Of a stretch of 41,484 nt of DNA, positions 17,465 through 25,141 are shown one piece after another (within the stretch, counting starts at the first letter, position 1; the number at the start of each line of letters is the position of its first letter). The notes below the pieces were generated by a model. The model ran no database searches and was not told the DNA's origin. It worked only from the letters and a program-made list of their open reading frames with translations. The stretch is from an uncultured Lachnospiraceae bacterium (GTDB taxonomy: Bacteria; Bacillota; Clostridia; Lachnospirales; Lachnospiraceae): assembly GCA_910588535.1 (NCBI GenBank), contig CAJUOO010000024.1:1-41484 (forward strand), in the 5' to 3' direction. Position numbers and translations under genes: made by a program.

Positions 17465-20149
17465 ATGGAGGATTTGAGGCTGCAATTAACGGATTTAATA
17501 GATATGGACACCTTGCAGAGGATACAGGACGCCTTTTCCAAGCTGACGGGCTTTGCTGCGCTCACCACAGATGCAGATGGGGTGCCTGTCACAGATGGAG
17601 TAAATTTTACTGATTATTGTATATTGACAAGAAACTCGAAGATAGGGTGTAGACGCTGTGAAAATTGTGCTAAGTACGGGGCGGATCAGGCGCTTCGCGA
17701 GGAGAGAAGCTATATCTATATCTGCCATGCTGGTCTGATTAATTTTGCTTCGCCAGTTATGGCAGATGGAAGGATTGTGGGCTGTTTTATCGGCGGGCAG
17801 GTGCAGATAGAGCCGGTGGATATGTTATATGTCGAGCAGGTCGCAGCAGAGATTGGGGCAAACCCGGATAAGTATATTGAGGCAGCTAAGAAAATCTGTA
17901 TTGTCGAGCAGGAGACAATAGAGAGGGCTGCCGATTTTCTCTATACGATCTGTGATATAATGTCCAATATCGCTTATAATAAGTACCGTGTTTATCGCGC
18001 CAATATTGAGATAGAGCGATCGGCTAATATGAAGTCTGATTTTCTTGCCAACATGAGCCATGAGATAAGGACGCCGATGAATGCGGTGATTGGAATGGCA
18101 GAGATGGCGCTTCGGGAGAACCTTCCTCCATCGGCAAGGGAGTATGTCAGCCAGATCAAAGAATCAGGAAAAACTCTTCTCGCGATCATCAATGATATTC
18201 TTGATTTTTCAAAGATAGAATCAGGAAAAATGGATATTCATGAGGTGGAGTACGAACCTATGTCCGTGATCAATGATGTCAGTAATGTTGTGAAGACAAG
18301 ACTTCAGGAAAAGGATGTGGAGCTGATTTTTAATGTCTCTCCAAAGCTTCCAAACAAGCTTATGGGAGATAGCATCCGTATCAAGCAGGTACTATTAAAT
18401 ATTGCCAACAATGCAGCAAAATTTACCTCCAAAGGAAAAATTGAGGTTCGGATGGAGTGTTTGACAAGGTATCGTGATGAGGTGCAATTGCGTGTAGTTG
18501 TAGAGGATACCGGGATCGGGATCAAGAAGGAAGAGCTTGGTAAGCTGTTTCAGTCATTCCAGCAGCTAGACAGCAAGAGAAATAGGGAGATCGAGGGGAC
18601 AGGGCTGGGGCTTGCCATTTCCAAACGGTTGTTATCCTTGATGCATGGGCGTATCTGGGTGGAGAGCGAATATGAGAAGGGAAGCAGATTCTATTTTGTG
18701 ATTCCACAGAAGGTGATCGACAAAACGCCAAGCATTTCTATTAAGGAGCCGGAGCTTATCTATGCCACGGGTATTATTGCTAATTCATATGTGAGAAGTC
18801 AGCTTTATATAGATATGGAAAGGCTGGGGGTAGAGTACTGCGATTTTGATTTAGAGAAGGGGCTTCCTGAGTCTGCAGATGGGAAAAGGGTATTTCTTTT
18901 TATTGAAAAGGAGAGGTTCACGCCTCTTCTGGAAGAGTTTGTGAGGAATACTCATCAAATAACAGCAGTACTGTTGGAGAATTTTTCTGATATGATAACA
19001 TATGAGAATATTCCCAATCTTTTGACTCTTAAAAAACCGATCTATGTTCTAAATATTGCCATGGTGTTTAATAACGAGGAAATGTGCTGCGAGGATGAAG
19101 TGTGTGATAAGGATTTTGAGTTTATTGCGCCAGAAGCAGAGATTCTTATTGTGGATGATAATCCAATTAATCTGACAGTGGCGGAGGGATTGTTGGAGCC
19201 TCTTCAGATGAAGATAGACAGGGCGCTTAGCGGCAAGGAGGCTGTGGAGAAGATCTCCGGCCACCGCTATGATATTGTATTTATGGATCATATGATGCCG
19301 CAGATGGATGGTGTGGAGACCACCCGCATTATTCGGCGTTTTCATGAGGAGTACAATGATGTTCCCATTATCGCACTTACGGCTAACGCGGTGGAGGGAA
19401 CAAAGGAGATGTTCTGCAGAGAGGGAATGAATGATTTTGTAGCCAAGCCAATTGAGATTCGCATGATGGTGGCGACAGTTAAGAAATGGCTGCCTGAGAC
19501 AAAGATTAAGAAAAAGTACAGAGCAAAGGAAGTGGCAGAACATATAGTATCGTCAAGTCTTAAGGATATCGAGATCGGTGATCTGGATGTGGCAGCAGCG
19601 ATGAGTCTTTTGGGCAGCGAAAAATTATTCTGGGCAGTGATAAAGGATTATTATCGTGTGATTGACAAAAAGGTGAAGCTGATAAGGGAGATGGAGCAGC
19701 AGGAGGACTGGGCGGGCTATACCATCGAGGTGCACGCCCTGAAAAGTGCCTCAAGGCAGATTGGAGCCAGTGCTCTGTCTGAGCAGGCGGCAGCTATGGA
19801 AAAGGCAGGTCATGCAAAGGATGCGGAGCAAATTCATCGGTGTACGGGTGCTCTTTTGAAAAAGTATGCCTCCTATGAGCCGATATTAAGGCCCTTCTGT
19901 GAGGAACAGAAAAAGGATGCGGAAAAGGAAAAAATCTCTGAGGAGAAACTTTTGGCATGTTTTGAGGAAATGAGGCTTGCTATCAGTGATCTGGATATGG
20001 ATCAGATGGATGCGGTAATTCAGGAGATGGAGCGGTACAGCTATCAAGAAGGACAGAAGGAGCTTTTTGCACAGCTTAAGGAGGCTGTGGAGGAGATGGA
20101 TGTCGATGCCTGTGAGGAGATATTGGATAACTGGAAAGCAATGCAATAG
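17465..20149 (+). CDS. Soluble PocR-domain hybrid histidine kinase with HPt
   Basis: An 894-residue cytoplasmic hybrid kinase without membrane segments. Order: PocR ligand-sensor domain (about 5-165), with a cysteine cluster GCRRCENCAKYG and CHAGLINFASPV; HisKA with His 199 (MSHEIRTPMNAV); HATPase_c (about 300-425, ending GTGLGLAISKRLL); a degenerate receiver-like region (about 430-545); a true receiver with Asp 608 (FMDHMMPQMDG); and an HPt domain with His 757 (EVHALKSASRQIGA). The last 90 residues are acidic and unassigned. PocR domains are known from regulators of propanediol use and bind small hydrocarbon ligands; the cysteines could hold a metal. The ATG at 17465 follows AAGGGGGC by about 10 bases. 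Its partner is probably the receiver protein encoded just upstream. Confidence 0.9.
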   Translation: MEDLRLQLTDLIDMDTLQRIQDAFSKLTGFAALTTDADGVPVTDGVNFTDYCILTRNSKIGCRRCENCAKYGADQALREERSYIYICHAGLINFASPVMADGRIVGCFIGGQVQIEPVDMLYVEQVAAEIGANPDKYIEAAKKICIVEQETIERAADFLYTICDIMSNIAYNKYRVYRANIEIERSANMKSDFLANMSHEIRTPMNAVIGMAEMALRENLPPSAREYVSQIKESGKTLLAIINDILDFSKIESGKMDIHEVEYEPMSVINDVSNVVKTRLQEKDVELIFNVSPKLPNKLMGDSIRIKQVLLNIANNAAKFTSKGKIEVRMECLTRYRDEVQLRVVVEDTGIGIKKEELGKLFQSFQQLDSKRNREIEGTGLGLAISKRLLSLMHGRIWVESEYEKGSRFYFVIPQKVIDKTPSISIKEPELIYATGIIANSYVRSQLYIDMERLGVEYCDFDLEKGLPESADGKRVFLFIEKERFTPLLEEFVRNTHQITAVLLENFSDMITYENIPNLLTLKKPIYVLNIAMVFNNEEMCCEDEVCDKDFEFIAPEAEILIVDDNPINLTVAEGLLEPLQMKIDRALSGKEAVEKISGHRYDIVFMDHMMPQMDGVETTRIIRRFHEEYNDVPIIALTANAVEGTKEMFCREGMNDFVAKPIEIRMMVATVKKWLPETKIKKKYRAKEVAEHIVSSSLKDIEIGDLDVAAAMSLLGSEKLFWAVIKDYYRVIDKKVKLIREMEQQEDWAGYTIEVHALKSASRQIGASALSEQAAAMEKAGHAKDAEQIHRCTGALLKKYASYEPILRPFCEEQKKDAEKEKISEEKLLACFEEMRLAISDLDMDQMDAVIQEMERYSYQEGQKELFAQLKEAVEEMDVDACEEILDNWKAMQ

Positions 20150-20182
20150 AAAGATGTAGAGAGTATATGTGTAATTTTCTGA

Positions 20183-20211
20183 TTGACAAGTGGTCAGTAG
20201 ATTAGAATAGA
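20183..20211 (+). promoter_or_regulatory. Perfect -35 box inside a TGAC/GTCA palindrome
   Basis: A perfect TTGACA lies at 20183-20188 and is part of the inverted repeat TGAC-AAGTG-GTCA (20184-20196). The -10 is weak: AATAGA at 20206-20211 is 17 bases away, while TAGAAT at 20203 is too close. The palindrome over a -35 suggests a repressor site for the DJ-1-like gene. A direct repeat GTGGACAGC follows at 20217-20225 and 20236-20244. The leader to the ATG is about 130 bases and no terminator hairpin was seen in it. Confidence 0.35.
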
Positions 20212-20342
20212 AAATAGTGGACAGCTTTCCATATCGTGGACAGCCAATTTTATCCAAAGCCCTCTTTGCGCTTTACGGAAGTTCTTATGGAGATTATAAT
20301 AGGGAGTGTAAAGAAATCAAAAAGGAGAGGCATAGGAAGGAT

Positions 20343-20942
20343 ATGAAAAAAGTTGTTTTATTTTTTATTTTGAACCAATTTGCTGATTGGGAAGCTGCTT
20401 ATCTGTCTTCTGCGCTGCGAAGCTTGGGAAAGGATCGGTATATTGTAAAGACAGTTTCTCTGACAAAGGATAAAGTACAATCCATAGGAGGATTTCAGAT
20501 TTTGCCGGATTATGATATTTCATCTATGCCGGAGGAATATGAGGCATTGATCCTGATTGGCGGAATGACATGGAGGGAGACAGACACAACGCAGATAGGG
20601 AAAATGGTTGAGAAGGCGTCCGAGCAAGGAAAGATAATTGGCGGAATTTGTGATGCATCGGCATTTCTTGGAACAACGGGAATTCTCAACAAAGTAAACC
20701 ATACAAGTAATGAGCTTGAAGAGATAAAAGAGTGGGCAAAGGATGCTTACACCGGAGAGTCAAGGTACATAAGGAAGCAGGCAGTGCGAGATGGAAGGAT
20801 TGTCACGGCAAATGGCACGGCATCGCTGGAGTTTTCCAGAGAAGTGCTTTTGGCATTGGAAGCTGCACCGGAGAATGAGATAATGGATTGGTATCGGTTT
20901 CATAAGCTTGGATATTATGAAGCGTCTGTGCCAGATATGTAG
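20343..20942 (+). CDS. DJ-1/PfpI family protein
   Basis: A 199-residue class I glutamine-amidotransferase-like protein of the DJ-1/PfpI superfamily. It starts KKVVLFFILNQFADWE, as these proteins usually do (strand, then the conserved acidic residue). It has LILIGG and the nucleophile elbow GGICDASAF with Cys 103. Members act as glyoxalase/deglycase enzymes, stress proteins or amidases, and the sequence alone does not say which. The reading frame is open further upstream, but the ATG at 20343, preceded by AAGGA, is the natural start: the 42 residues before it do not resemble the family. It is separated from the kinase upstream by a possible promoter and from the dehydrogenase downstream by 179 bases, so it may be a single-gene unit. 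Confidence 0.88.
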   Translation: MKKVVLFFILNQFADWEAAYLSSALRSLGKDRYIVKTVSLTKDKVQSIGGFQILPDYDISSMPEEYEALILIGGMTWRETDTTQIGKMVEKASEQGKIIGGICDASAFLGTTGILNKVNHTSNELEEIKEWAKDAYTGESRYIRKQAVRDGRIVTANGTASLEFSREVLLALEAAPENEIMDWYRFHKLGYYEASVPDM

Positions 20943-21032
20943 AAAAATAGAGGGATTCTTATTTATTTCTTATTAAATTTATAGAATAATTAATAGATTT
21001 TGAAAGAAAATTAGCTTTCTTTTTGCTCGTTG

Positions 21033-21081
21033 TTGATTTATCAGATATCTTGTGATAAAATTTTGTTATATTAAGATAACA
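21033..21081 (+). promoter_or_regulatory. Promoter with operator-like palindrome at the start site
   Basis: TTGATT (21033-21038), a 17-base spacer and TAAAAT (21056-21061) make a good sigma-A promoter for the dehydrogenase. Directly after the -10, TGTTAT-ATTAAG-ATAACA (21064-21081) is a perfect 6-bp inverted repeat lying over the expected start of transcription. A repressor bound there would block initiation. The upstream stretch 20943-21032 is A+T-rich and holds only a weak hairpin (GAAAG/CTTTC near 21002-21019) followed by Ts, possibly the terminator of the DJ-1-like gene. Confidence 0.55.
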
Positions 21082-21121
21082 CGGAAATAGAATTATCATA
21101 AATATAAGGAGGTATCTGATA

Positions 21122-22144
21122 TTGAAAAGTTTAATTGTCAACCCAGTGAATCAGTTTGAGATGGTGGACAGGCCAAAGCCGGTTGCTTCTGGCAAGCGTG
21201 TGGTGATTAAGACCAAATACGCAGCTATTTGCGGAAGTGATAAGATGATGTGGGATGGTGCAGGTGTTGGGTTGGTGCTAGGACATGAGTTTAGTGGGTA
21301 TATTGAGGAGCCGGGAGATTATCCATTTAAGAAGGGTGATCGTGTCTGTGCAGCAGAGTTTAACCCCTGTGGAGAATGTGATTTTTGTAGATCAGGAAGA
21401 GAACAGCTATGTAAGCAGATGATGGTTGATAATCCGGGGGTTTCTATGGATGGAGCTTTTGGCGAGTATGTATCTGTGAGAGGAGATTTTGTTTGTCCAA
21501 TTCCTGATGATGTGCCGCTGGAGCTGGGAGCTATTGCGGAGCCTGTGGCAGTCTCCTTGCATGGAGTGAAATACTGTAATATTAAAAAAGGAGATTCCAT
21601 TCTTATCTGGGGCAATGGGCCGATTGGTATTTATGCGGCAGCTTGTGCTAAGGTGCTGGGAGCAGAGACAGTCTATATGGTTGGGCGTAATCCCGGAAGA
21701 GTGACATTCTGTAAAAAGTTTGATTTTGTGGACGATTGTCTTAGTGTAAAGGATGCTGATTTTGAGGAGAAGCTGAAAGCTTGCACCCCAGAGGATGGCT
21801 TTGCAGGAGCAGTGGATTGTCTGGGATTATCTGAGTACGATCAGTTAGTTAGCTTGGTAAGATCAGGAGGAAGTATTGTCATGCTTGGTATGCATGCACA
21901 GACAGCAACATTTTCACCGATGCCGATGTACTTAAAAGAATTATCCATACATACAGGCTTATATTTTACTTGGGAGGACTATAAAGAAGCAGTGAAGATG
22001 CTTTGTGAGCATAAGGATGTATTTTTGCCGACGATCACAAACAAGATACCTCAGGATGCTAAAGTAGTACAGGATATGTTTATAAAGCTATTCCAGTCGG
22101 GGAATAATGATGAGTGTAAAGTATTGTTAGAATACGAGGATTGA
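21122..22144 (+). CDS. Zinc-dependent medium-chain alcohol/polyol dehydrogenase
   Basis: A 340-residue MDR-family oxidoreductase. Catalytic zinc ligands are visible in AAICGSDK and LGHEFSG. The structural zinc site is complete (CGECDFCRSGREQLC). A Rossmann domain begins near residue 155 (ILIWGNGPIGIYAA). Close families oxidise polyols or their phosphates (sorbitol, galactitol 1-phosphate, butanediol, threonine); I cannot choose between them. Translation starts at TTG, nine bases after AAGGAGG, a strong site that fixes the start. It has its own promoter with an operator-like palindrome and a strong terminator, so it is a one-gene unit. TarJ-type ribulose-phosphate reductases belong to the same superfamily, and the glycan locus downstream has TarI-like genes, but the complete structural zinc site makes that identity uncertain. 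Confidence 0.87.
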   Translation: MKSLIVNPVNQFEMVDRPKPVASGKRVVIKTKYAAICGSDKMMWDGAGVGLVLGHEFSGYIEEPGDYPFKKGDRVCAAEFNPCGECDFCRSGREQLCKQMMVDNPGVSMDGAFGEYVSVRGDFVCPIPDDVPLELGAIAEPVAVSLHGVKYCNIKKGDSILIWGNGPIGIYAAACAKVLGAETVYMVGRNPGRVTFCKKFDFVDDCLSVKDADFEEKLKACTPEDGFAGAVDCLGLSEYDQLVSLVRSGGSIVMLGMHAQTATFSPMPMYLKELSIHTGLYFTWEDYKEAVKMLCEHKDVFLPTITNKIPQDAKVVQDMFIKLFQSGNNDECKVLLEYED

Positions 22145-22169
22145 AAAACTAAATAAGTTTTACATATCA

Positions 22170-22198
22170 AGCAGGGGAAGAGATGTCCCCTGCTTTTT
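22170..22198 (+). terminator. Rho-independent terminator of the dehydrogenase gene
   Basis: A perfect 8-bp stem AGCAGGGG (22170-22177) / CCCCTGCT (22187-22194) with a 9-base loop, running into a T-tract. It lies 26 bases after the stop codon. Confidence 0.85.
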
Positions 22199-22236
22199 CG
22201 TGCACAGTTCTGTACAACTGCTGTTAAAAATGGATG

Positions 22237-22398
22237 TATCATTTTCTGGAAGGGTCCGTCCTGCGAACTGCCTATGGTCCTCCGTCACCCCGCTCCCGCT
22301 TAGTGAAAAACGTAACGGATACTAAGCTCGTGAAAAACCTCGCTAAGTACCAACGTTTTTCAATAGGTTCCTTGAGGACCACAGGCAGTTCGCCGGAC
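22237..22398 (+). repeat. Structured repeat, copy A (about 160 bp)
   Basis: Starts with TATCATTTTC. Its left arm (22258-22282, beginning GTCCTGCGAACTGCC) pairs with its right arm (22374-22398) at 23 of 25 positions. Inside, TGAAAAACGT (22304-22313) pairs perfectly with ACGTTTTTCA (22353-22362), and GG(A)TACTAAGC near 22317 pairs with GCTAAGTACC at 22342-22351 with one mismatch. The whole unit can thus fold into one long hairpin. Copy B is the same element in reverse orientation, and a third copy begins at 41443. Short open frames inside it are not considered genes. Between copies A and B (22399-22575) the DNA is A+T-rich and holds a small inverted repeat TTTCATG (22483-22489)/CATGAAA (22514-22520), but nothing gene-like. 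Confidence 0.85.
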
Positions 22399-22575
22399 TG
22401 TTTTTATCAGTTAGGCAAAACACGCTGTAGCTCTGTTTGTACAAGGATTGATAGACAGTTTTTGTTGTCTTCTTAAACAAAATTTCATGATTTATAAATA
22501 CAAATAAGTGAAACATGAAATAGAGTTACAAATATATGAAGAATCACAGCGTATCTGAACGATTCAATAAAAGTA

Positions 22576-22736
22576 GTATAGCCCGTCCGCTGTTTTCCTC
22601 AAGGAACCTATTGAAAAACGTCGGTACTTAGCGAGGTTTTTTACGAGCTTAGTATCCGTTACGTTTTTCACTAAGCGAAAGCGGGGTGACGGAGGAAACA
22701 ACGGACTGGCTATACGAACCCTTTCCGAAAATGATA
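22576..22736 (-). repeat. Structured repeat, copy B (inverted)
   Basis: Same element as copy A on the opposite strand, ending (in plus-strand reading) with GAAAATGATA at 22727-22736. The central 100 bases match copy A almost exactly, including the 10-bp inner stem. The outer arms (22576-22600, beginning GTATAGCCCGTCC, and 22692-22715) have a different sequence from those of copy A, yet still pair with each other at about 22 of 24 positions. The arms have therefore changed together. Copies A and B face each other and form a composite of about 500 bp. Confidence 0.85.
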
Positions 22737-22775
22737 AAGGAAAACTCATCCTACAAAAAGTTATAGAAAGTGAAT

Positions 22776-22817
22776 AAAAATCACTCCGAAAAAGTATACC
22801 TTTTCGGAGTGATTTTT
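22776..22817. terminator. Perfect 17-bp hairpin, bidirectional terminator
   Basis: AAAAATCACTCCGAAAA (22776-22792) pairs perfectly with 22801-22817, with loop AGTATACC. A-tract and T-tract flank the G+C-containing stem on both sides, so it can terminate transcription in either direction. It insulates the repeat region from the glycan locus. Its loop is the exact reverse complement of the loop of the palindrome at 22901-22928. Confidence 0.75.
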
Positions 22818-22900
22818 CTATGTGCTATTTTACCATATTTCATGGCTTTTGCAAGTACTTTTTTTAGAGAATTTTATACAAAGTGCACAAAAGAGGTATC

Positions 22901-22947
22901 ATTCTCAAAAGGTATACTTTTTGAGAATGAATAATGATTGGTATGAT
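22901..22947 (+). promoter_or_regulatory. Candidate promoter of the glycan locus with overlapping palindrome
   Basis: TTGAGA (22921-22926) and the extended -10 TGGTATGAT (22939-22947) are 15 bases apart, short but acceptable with an extended -10. The perfect palindrome ATTCTCAAAA (22901-22910)/TTTTGAGAAT (22919-22928), with loop GGTATACT, covers the -35 box. It could be a protein-binding site, or a hairpin in read-through transcripts. The first gene starts at 23163, leaving a leader of about 210 bases. Confidence 0.4.
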
Positions 22948-23014
22948 CTGAGTATCAGATATTTCTTCAAATCTTATATGAGATAGTGGCTTTTGTGTTA
23001 TTAGATGTAAAACA

Positions 23015-23058
23015 GGCAGACTCTGCGGAGTATGTCCGTGGGTACAGTACCGCCCGGA
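23015..23058 (+). promoter_or_regulatory. G+C-rich structured leader of the glycan locus
   Basis: A G+C-rich island in A+T-rich DNA. Positions 23015-23023 pair with 23028-23036 (one G-A mismatch and one G-U pair), closed by C(UGCG)G, a UNCG-type tetraloop. A second hairpin (GGTA 23041-23044 / TACC 23048-23051, extendable by TCCG/CGGA at 23035-23038 and 23055-23058) overlaps the first at 23035-23036, so they may compete. UNCG-type leader hairpins are known from LoaP-antiterminated operons, including polysaccharide loci; no NusG/LoaP gene is in this window. The rest of 22818-23162 shows no gene. Confidence 0.35.
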
Positions 23059-23162
23059 GAAGATCATTAGAGTAGTAGTTTGGGAAAATGGAAAGATAGT
23101 TGTACTGGGAGTTATTAAATTATTAGAAAAATATTAATTTTCTAAGACAGAAGGAGCATACG

Positions 23163-24461
23163 ATGAATTTCAAATCAGATCCAAGATTTGAAGGAATTGA
23201 GCCATTTAAGGAAAAGATTTGGCTGAGTAGTCCTACAATGCATGGAAAAGAGTTGCAGTATATTACAGAAGCATATCATACAAACTGGATGAGTACAGTT
23301 GGAGAAAATATTGATGAGCTAGAGAGAGTAACTGCTGAATATATAGGTGTAAATTATGCGGTGGCCTTGTCATCTGGCACGGCCGCTCTGCATCTTGCCG
23401 TCAGACTTGCAGGAGAGAAATTGTATGGTGTTTCTAAAATTGGACATGGCGCATTAGAGGGACGAAAGGTTTTTTGCTCAGATATGACTTTTAGCGCCAC
23501 GGTGAATCCTGTGGCTTATGAAGGTGGAGAGGCGATTTTTATTGATACAGAATATGATACATGGAATATGAATCCCGATGCATTGACCAGAGCATTTGAG
23601 ATCTATCCCGATGTCAAGCTTGTAATTATTGCTCATCTTTATGGGATTCCGGGGAAAATAGAAGAAATAAAAAAAATATGCAAAGAACATAATGCATTGA
23701 TGATTGAGGATGCTGCGGAGAGTTTAGGCGCTACATATAATGGGAAAAAGACGGGCTGCTTTGGAGATTATGGAGTAATTTCTTTTAATGGAAATAAGAT
23801 AATTACAGGATCATCAGGAGGAATGTTTCTCTGTAAGGATCAGGAGTCAGCAGATAAAGCAAGAAAATGGAGCACACAGAGCAGAGAAAATGCTTTATGG
23901 TACCAGCATGAAGAGATTGGCTATAATTATAGAATCAGTAATGTGGTTGCGGGAGTGGCACGGGGACAATTTGAGTATCTACAGGAGCATATAGATTTAA
24001 AACAAAGAATTTATATGCAGTACAAGAGAGGCTTTGAGGGACTGCCTGTCAGTGTGAATCCATATAATACAGAATATAGTATTCCTAATTTTTGGCTGTC
24101 ATGCTTGATCATTGATGAAGATGCTATGTGCCCTACATTGAGAGGAGAACAAGATAGCTTGTATATTCAAAGCAATAGAAAAAGCTGTCCTACAGAATTA
24201 TTAGAACTATTGGATTTGCTTCATGCAGAAGGGCGTCCCATATGGAAGCCAATGCATATGCAGCCAATTTATAGAATGAATGATTTCATTACGACAAACG
24301 GTTCAAAAAGAGGAAAGAAGATTCAGGATAAAGCAACAGAAAAATCGGATGATGTAAGTGCTGATATATTTCGTAGAGGAATTTGCCTGCCATCAGATAT
24401 AAAGATGACAAAAGAACAGCAGGAGAAAATTATAGAGATGATTCGTCGGTGTTTTATATAA
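23163..24461 (+). CDS. DegT/DnrJ/EryC1/StrS-family sugar aminotransferase
   Basis: A 432-residue PLP-dependent aminotransferase of nucleotide-sugar pathways. It has SSGTAALHLA for phosphate binding, IEDAAESLGATY with the Asp that contacts the pyridine ring, and the Schiff-base Lys 212 in FNGNKIITGSSGG. The C-terminal part (WKPMHMQPIY) is also typical. It is the first gene of the glycan locus, with AAGGAG before the ATG. The acetyltransferase, deacetylase and phosphoglycosyl transferase genes that follow make a PglE-like role likely: amination of a UDP-4-keto-6-deoxy sugar, giving a bacillosamine-type residue. The required 4,6-dehydratase (PglF-like) is not in the window and would have to be encoded elsewhere. 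Confidence 0.92.
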   Translation: MNFKSDPRFEGIEPFKEKIWLSSPTMHGKELQYITEAYHTNWMSTVGENIDELERVTAEYIGVNYAVALSSGTAALHLAVRLAGEKLYGVSKIGHGALEGRKVFCSDMTFSATVNPVAYEGGEAIFIDTEYDTWNMNPDALTRAFEIYPDVKLVIIAHLYGIPGKIEEIKKICKEHNALMIEDAAESLGATYNGKKTGCFGDYGVISFNGNKIITGSSGGMFLCKDQESADKARKWSTQSRENALWYQHEEIGYNYRISNVVAGVARGQFEYLQEHIDLKQRIYMQYKRGFEGLPVSVNPYNTEYSIPNFWLSCLIIDEDAMCPTLRGEQDSLYIQSNRKSCPTELLELLDLLHAEGRPIWKPMHMQPIYRMNDFITTNGSKRGKKIQDKATEKSDDVSADIFRRGICLPSDIKMTKEQQEKIIEMIRRCFI

Positions 24462-24486
24462 GAAAGTGCACAGGGAGAGATTCTAT

Positions 24487-25107
24487 ATGAAAGGGCTTGT
24501 GATTATTGGTGCATCTGGACATGGAAAGGTGGCAGCAGATATTGCGGCAAAAATAGGATATGAAAAAATAGTATTTTTAGATGATAATTATCTGATAAAA
24601 GATTGCCTGTATTATCCAGTGGTTGGATCAGTGAAGGATGCAAGAGAGTATATGGGATTTGATTTCTTTGTCGCTGTAGGGGATGGAAAGACACGAAAAA
24701 TAATACAGGAAGATTTAATAAAAGAAGGATGTAATATTGTATCTCTCTTTCATCCAGAAGCAACGATAAGTTCTTTTGTCAATATTGGGGTGGGAACAAT
24801 TGTGGTTGCAGGAGCAGTTATTAATTCTGGGACAATAATAGGTTCAGGATGTATAGTAAATACTTCTTCATCTATAGATCATGATTGTAGAATAGGAAAT
24901 TACAGTCATGTTGCCGTCGGAGCTCATTTGGCAGGAGGGGTTGAGGTTGGCTCTGGTTCATGGATTGGTGCGGGAGCGATTATCAATAATCAAGTTTTCA
25001 TTTGTGAGAATTGTATGATTGGTGCAGGTGCAGTGGTCATTCATAATATCGAGATTCCGGGTACATATATGGGGATTCCGGCAAAAAGAAAACAGAGAGA
25101 AATATAG
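24487..25107 (+). CDS. PglD/NeuD-type sugar O/N-acyltransferase
   Basis: A 206-residue enzyme with an N-terminal Rossmann-like domain (GLVIIGASGHGKVAADIA) and a C-terminal left-handed beta helix of hexapeptide repeats (from about residue 95: ATISSFVNIGVGTIVVAGA, ending PAKRKQREI). The catalytic His is probably in SIDHDCRIGNYSHVAVG. PglD N-acetylates the amino group made by PglE, and the aminotransferase gene lies immediately upstream, so N-acetylation of that sugar is the best guess. The ATG at 24487 is chosen over an in-frame GTG at 24466 because GGGAGAG precedes the ATG at normal distance and the protein then starts as the family does. Confidence 0.9.
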   Translation: MKGLVIIGASGHGKVAADIAAKIGYEKIVFLDDNYLIKDCLYYPVVGSVKDAREYMGFDFFVAVGDGKTRKIIQEDLIKEGCNIVSLFHPEATISSFVNIGVGTIVVAGAVINSGTIIGSGCIVNTSSSIDHDCRIGNYSHVAVGAHLAGGVEVGSGSWIGAGAIINNQVFICENCMIGAGAVVIHNIEIPGTYMGIPAKRKQREI

Positions 25108-25141
25108 AATATAAAAGAAAGAAGAATAAGGATAGTAAGAT

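Noticed and set aside
20217..20342. Upstream extension of the DJ-1-like frame to 20217.
   Set aside because: The extra 42 residues do not look like the family, the region carries promoter-like sequence, and a good ribosome binding site precedes the ATG at 20343.
22234..22749. Two short open frames (80 and 61 codons, opposite strands) sharing the peptide segment LVKNVTDTKLVKNLAKY.
   Set aside because: They are the two inverted copies of the structured repeat read in the same relative frame. There is no ribosome binding site, and the shared peptide is explained by the repeat itself.
22864..23067. Minus-strand open frame of 67 codons in the leader of the glycan locus.
   Set aside because: No ribosome binding site, no recognisable motif, and it covers the structured leader and the palindrome of the plus strand.
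23661..23690. Runs of seven or eight A or T in glycan genes (for example near 23670 and 40392) as phase-variable tracts.
   Set aside because: Such runs are expected by chance in DNA this A+T-rich; unlike the nine-G tract they do not stand out.
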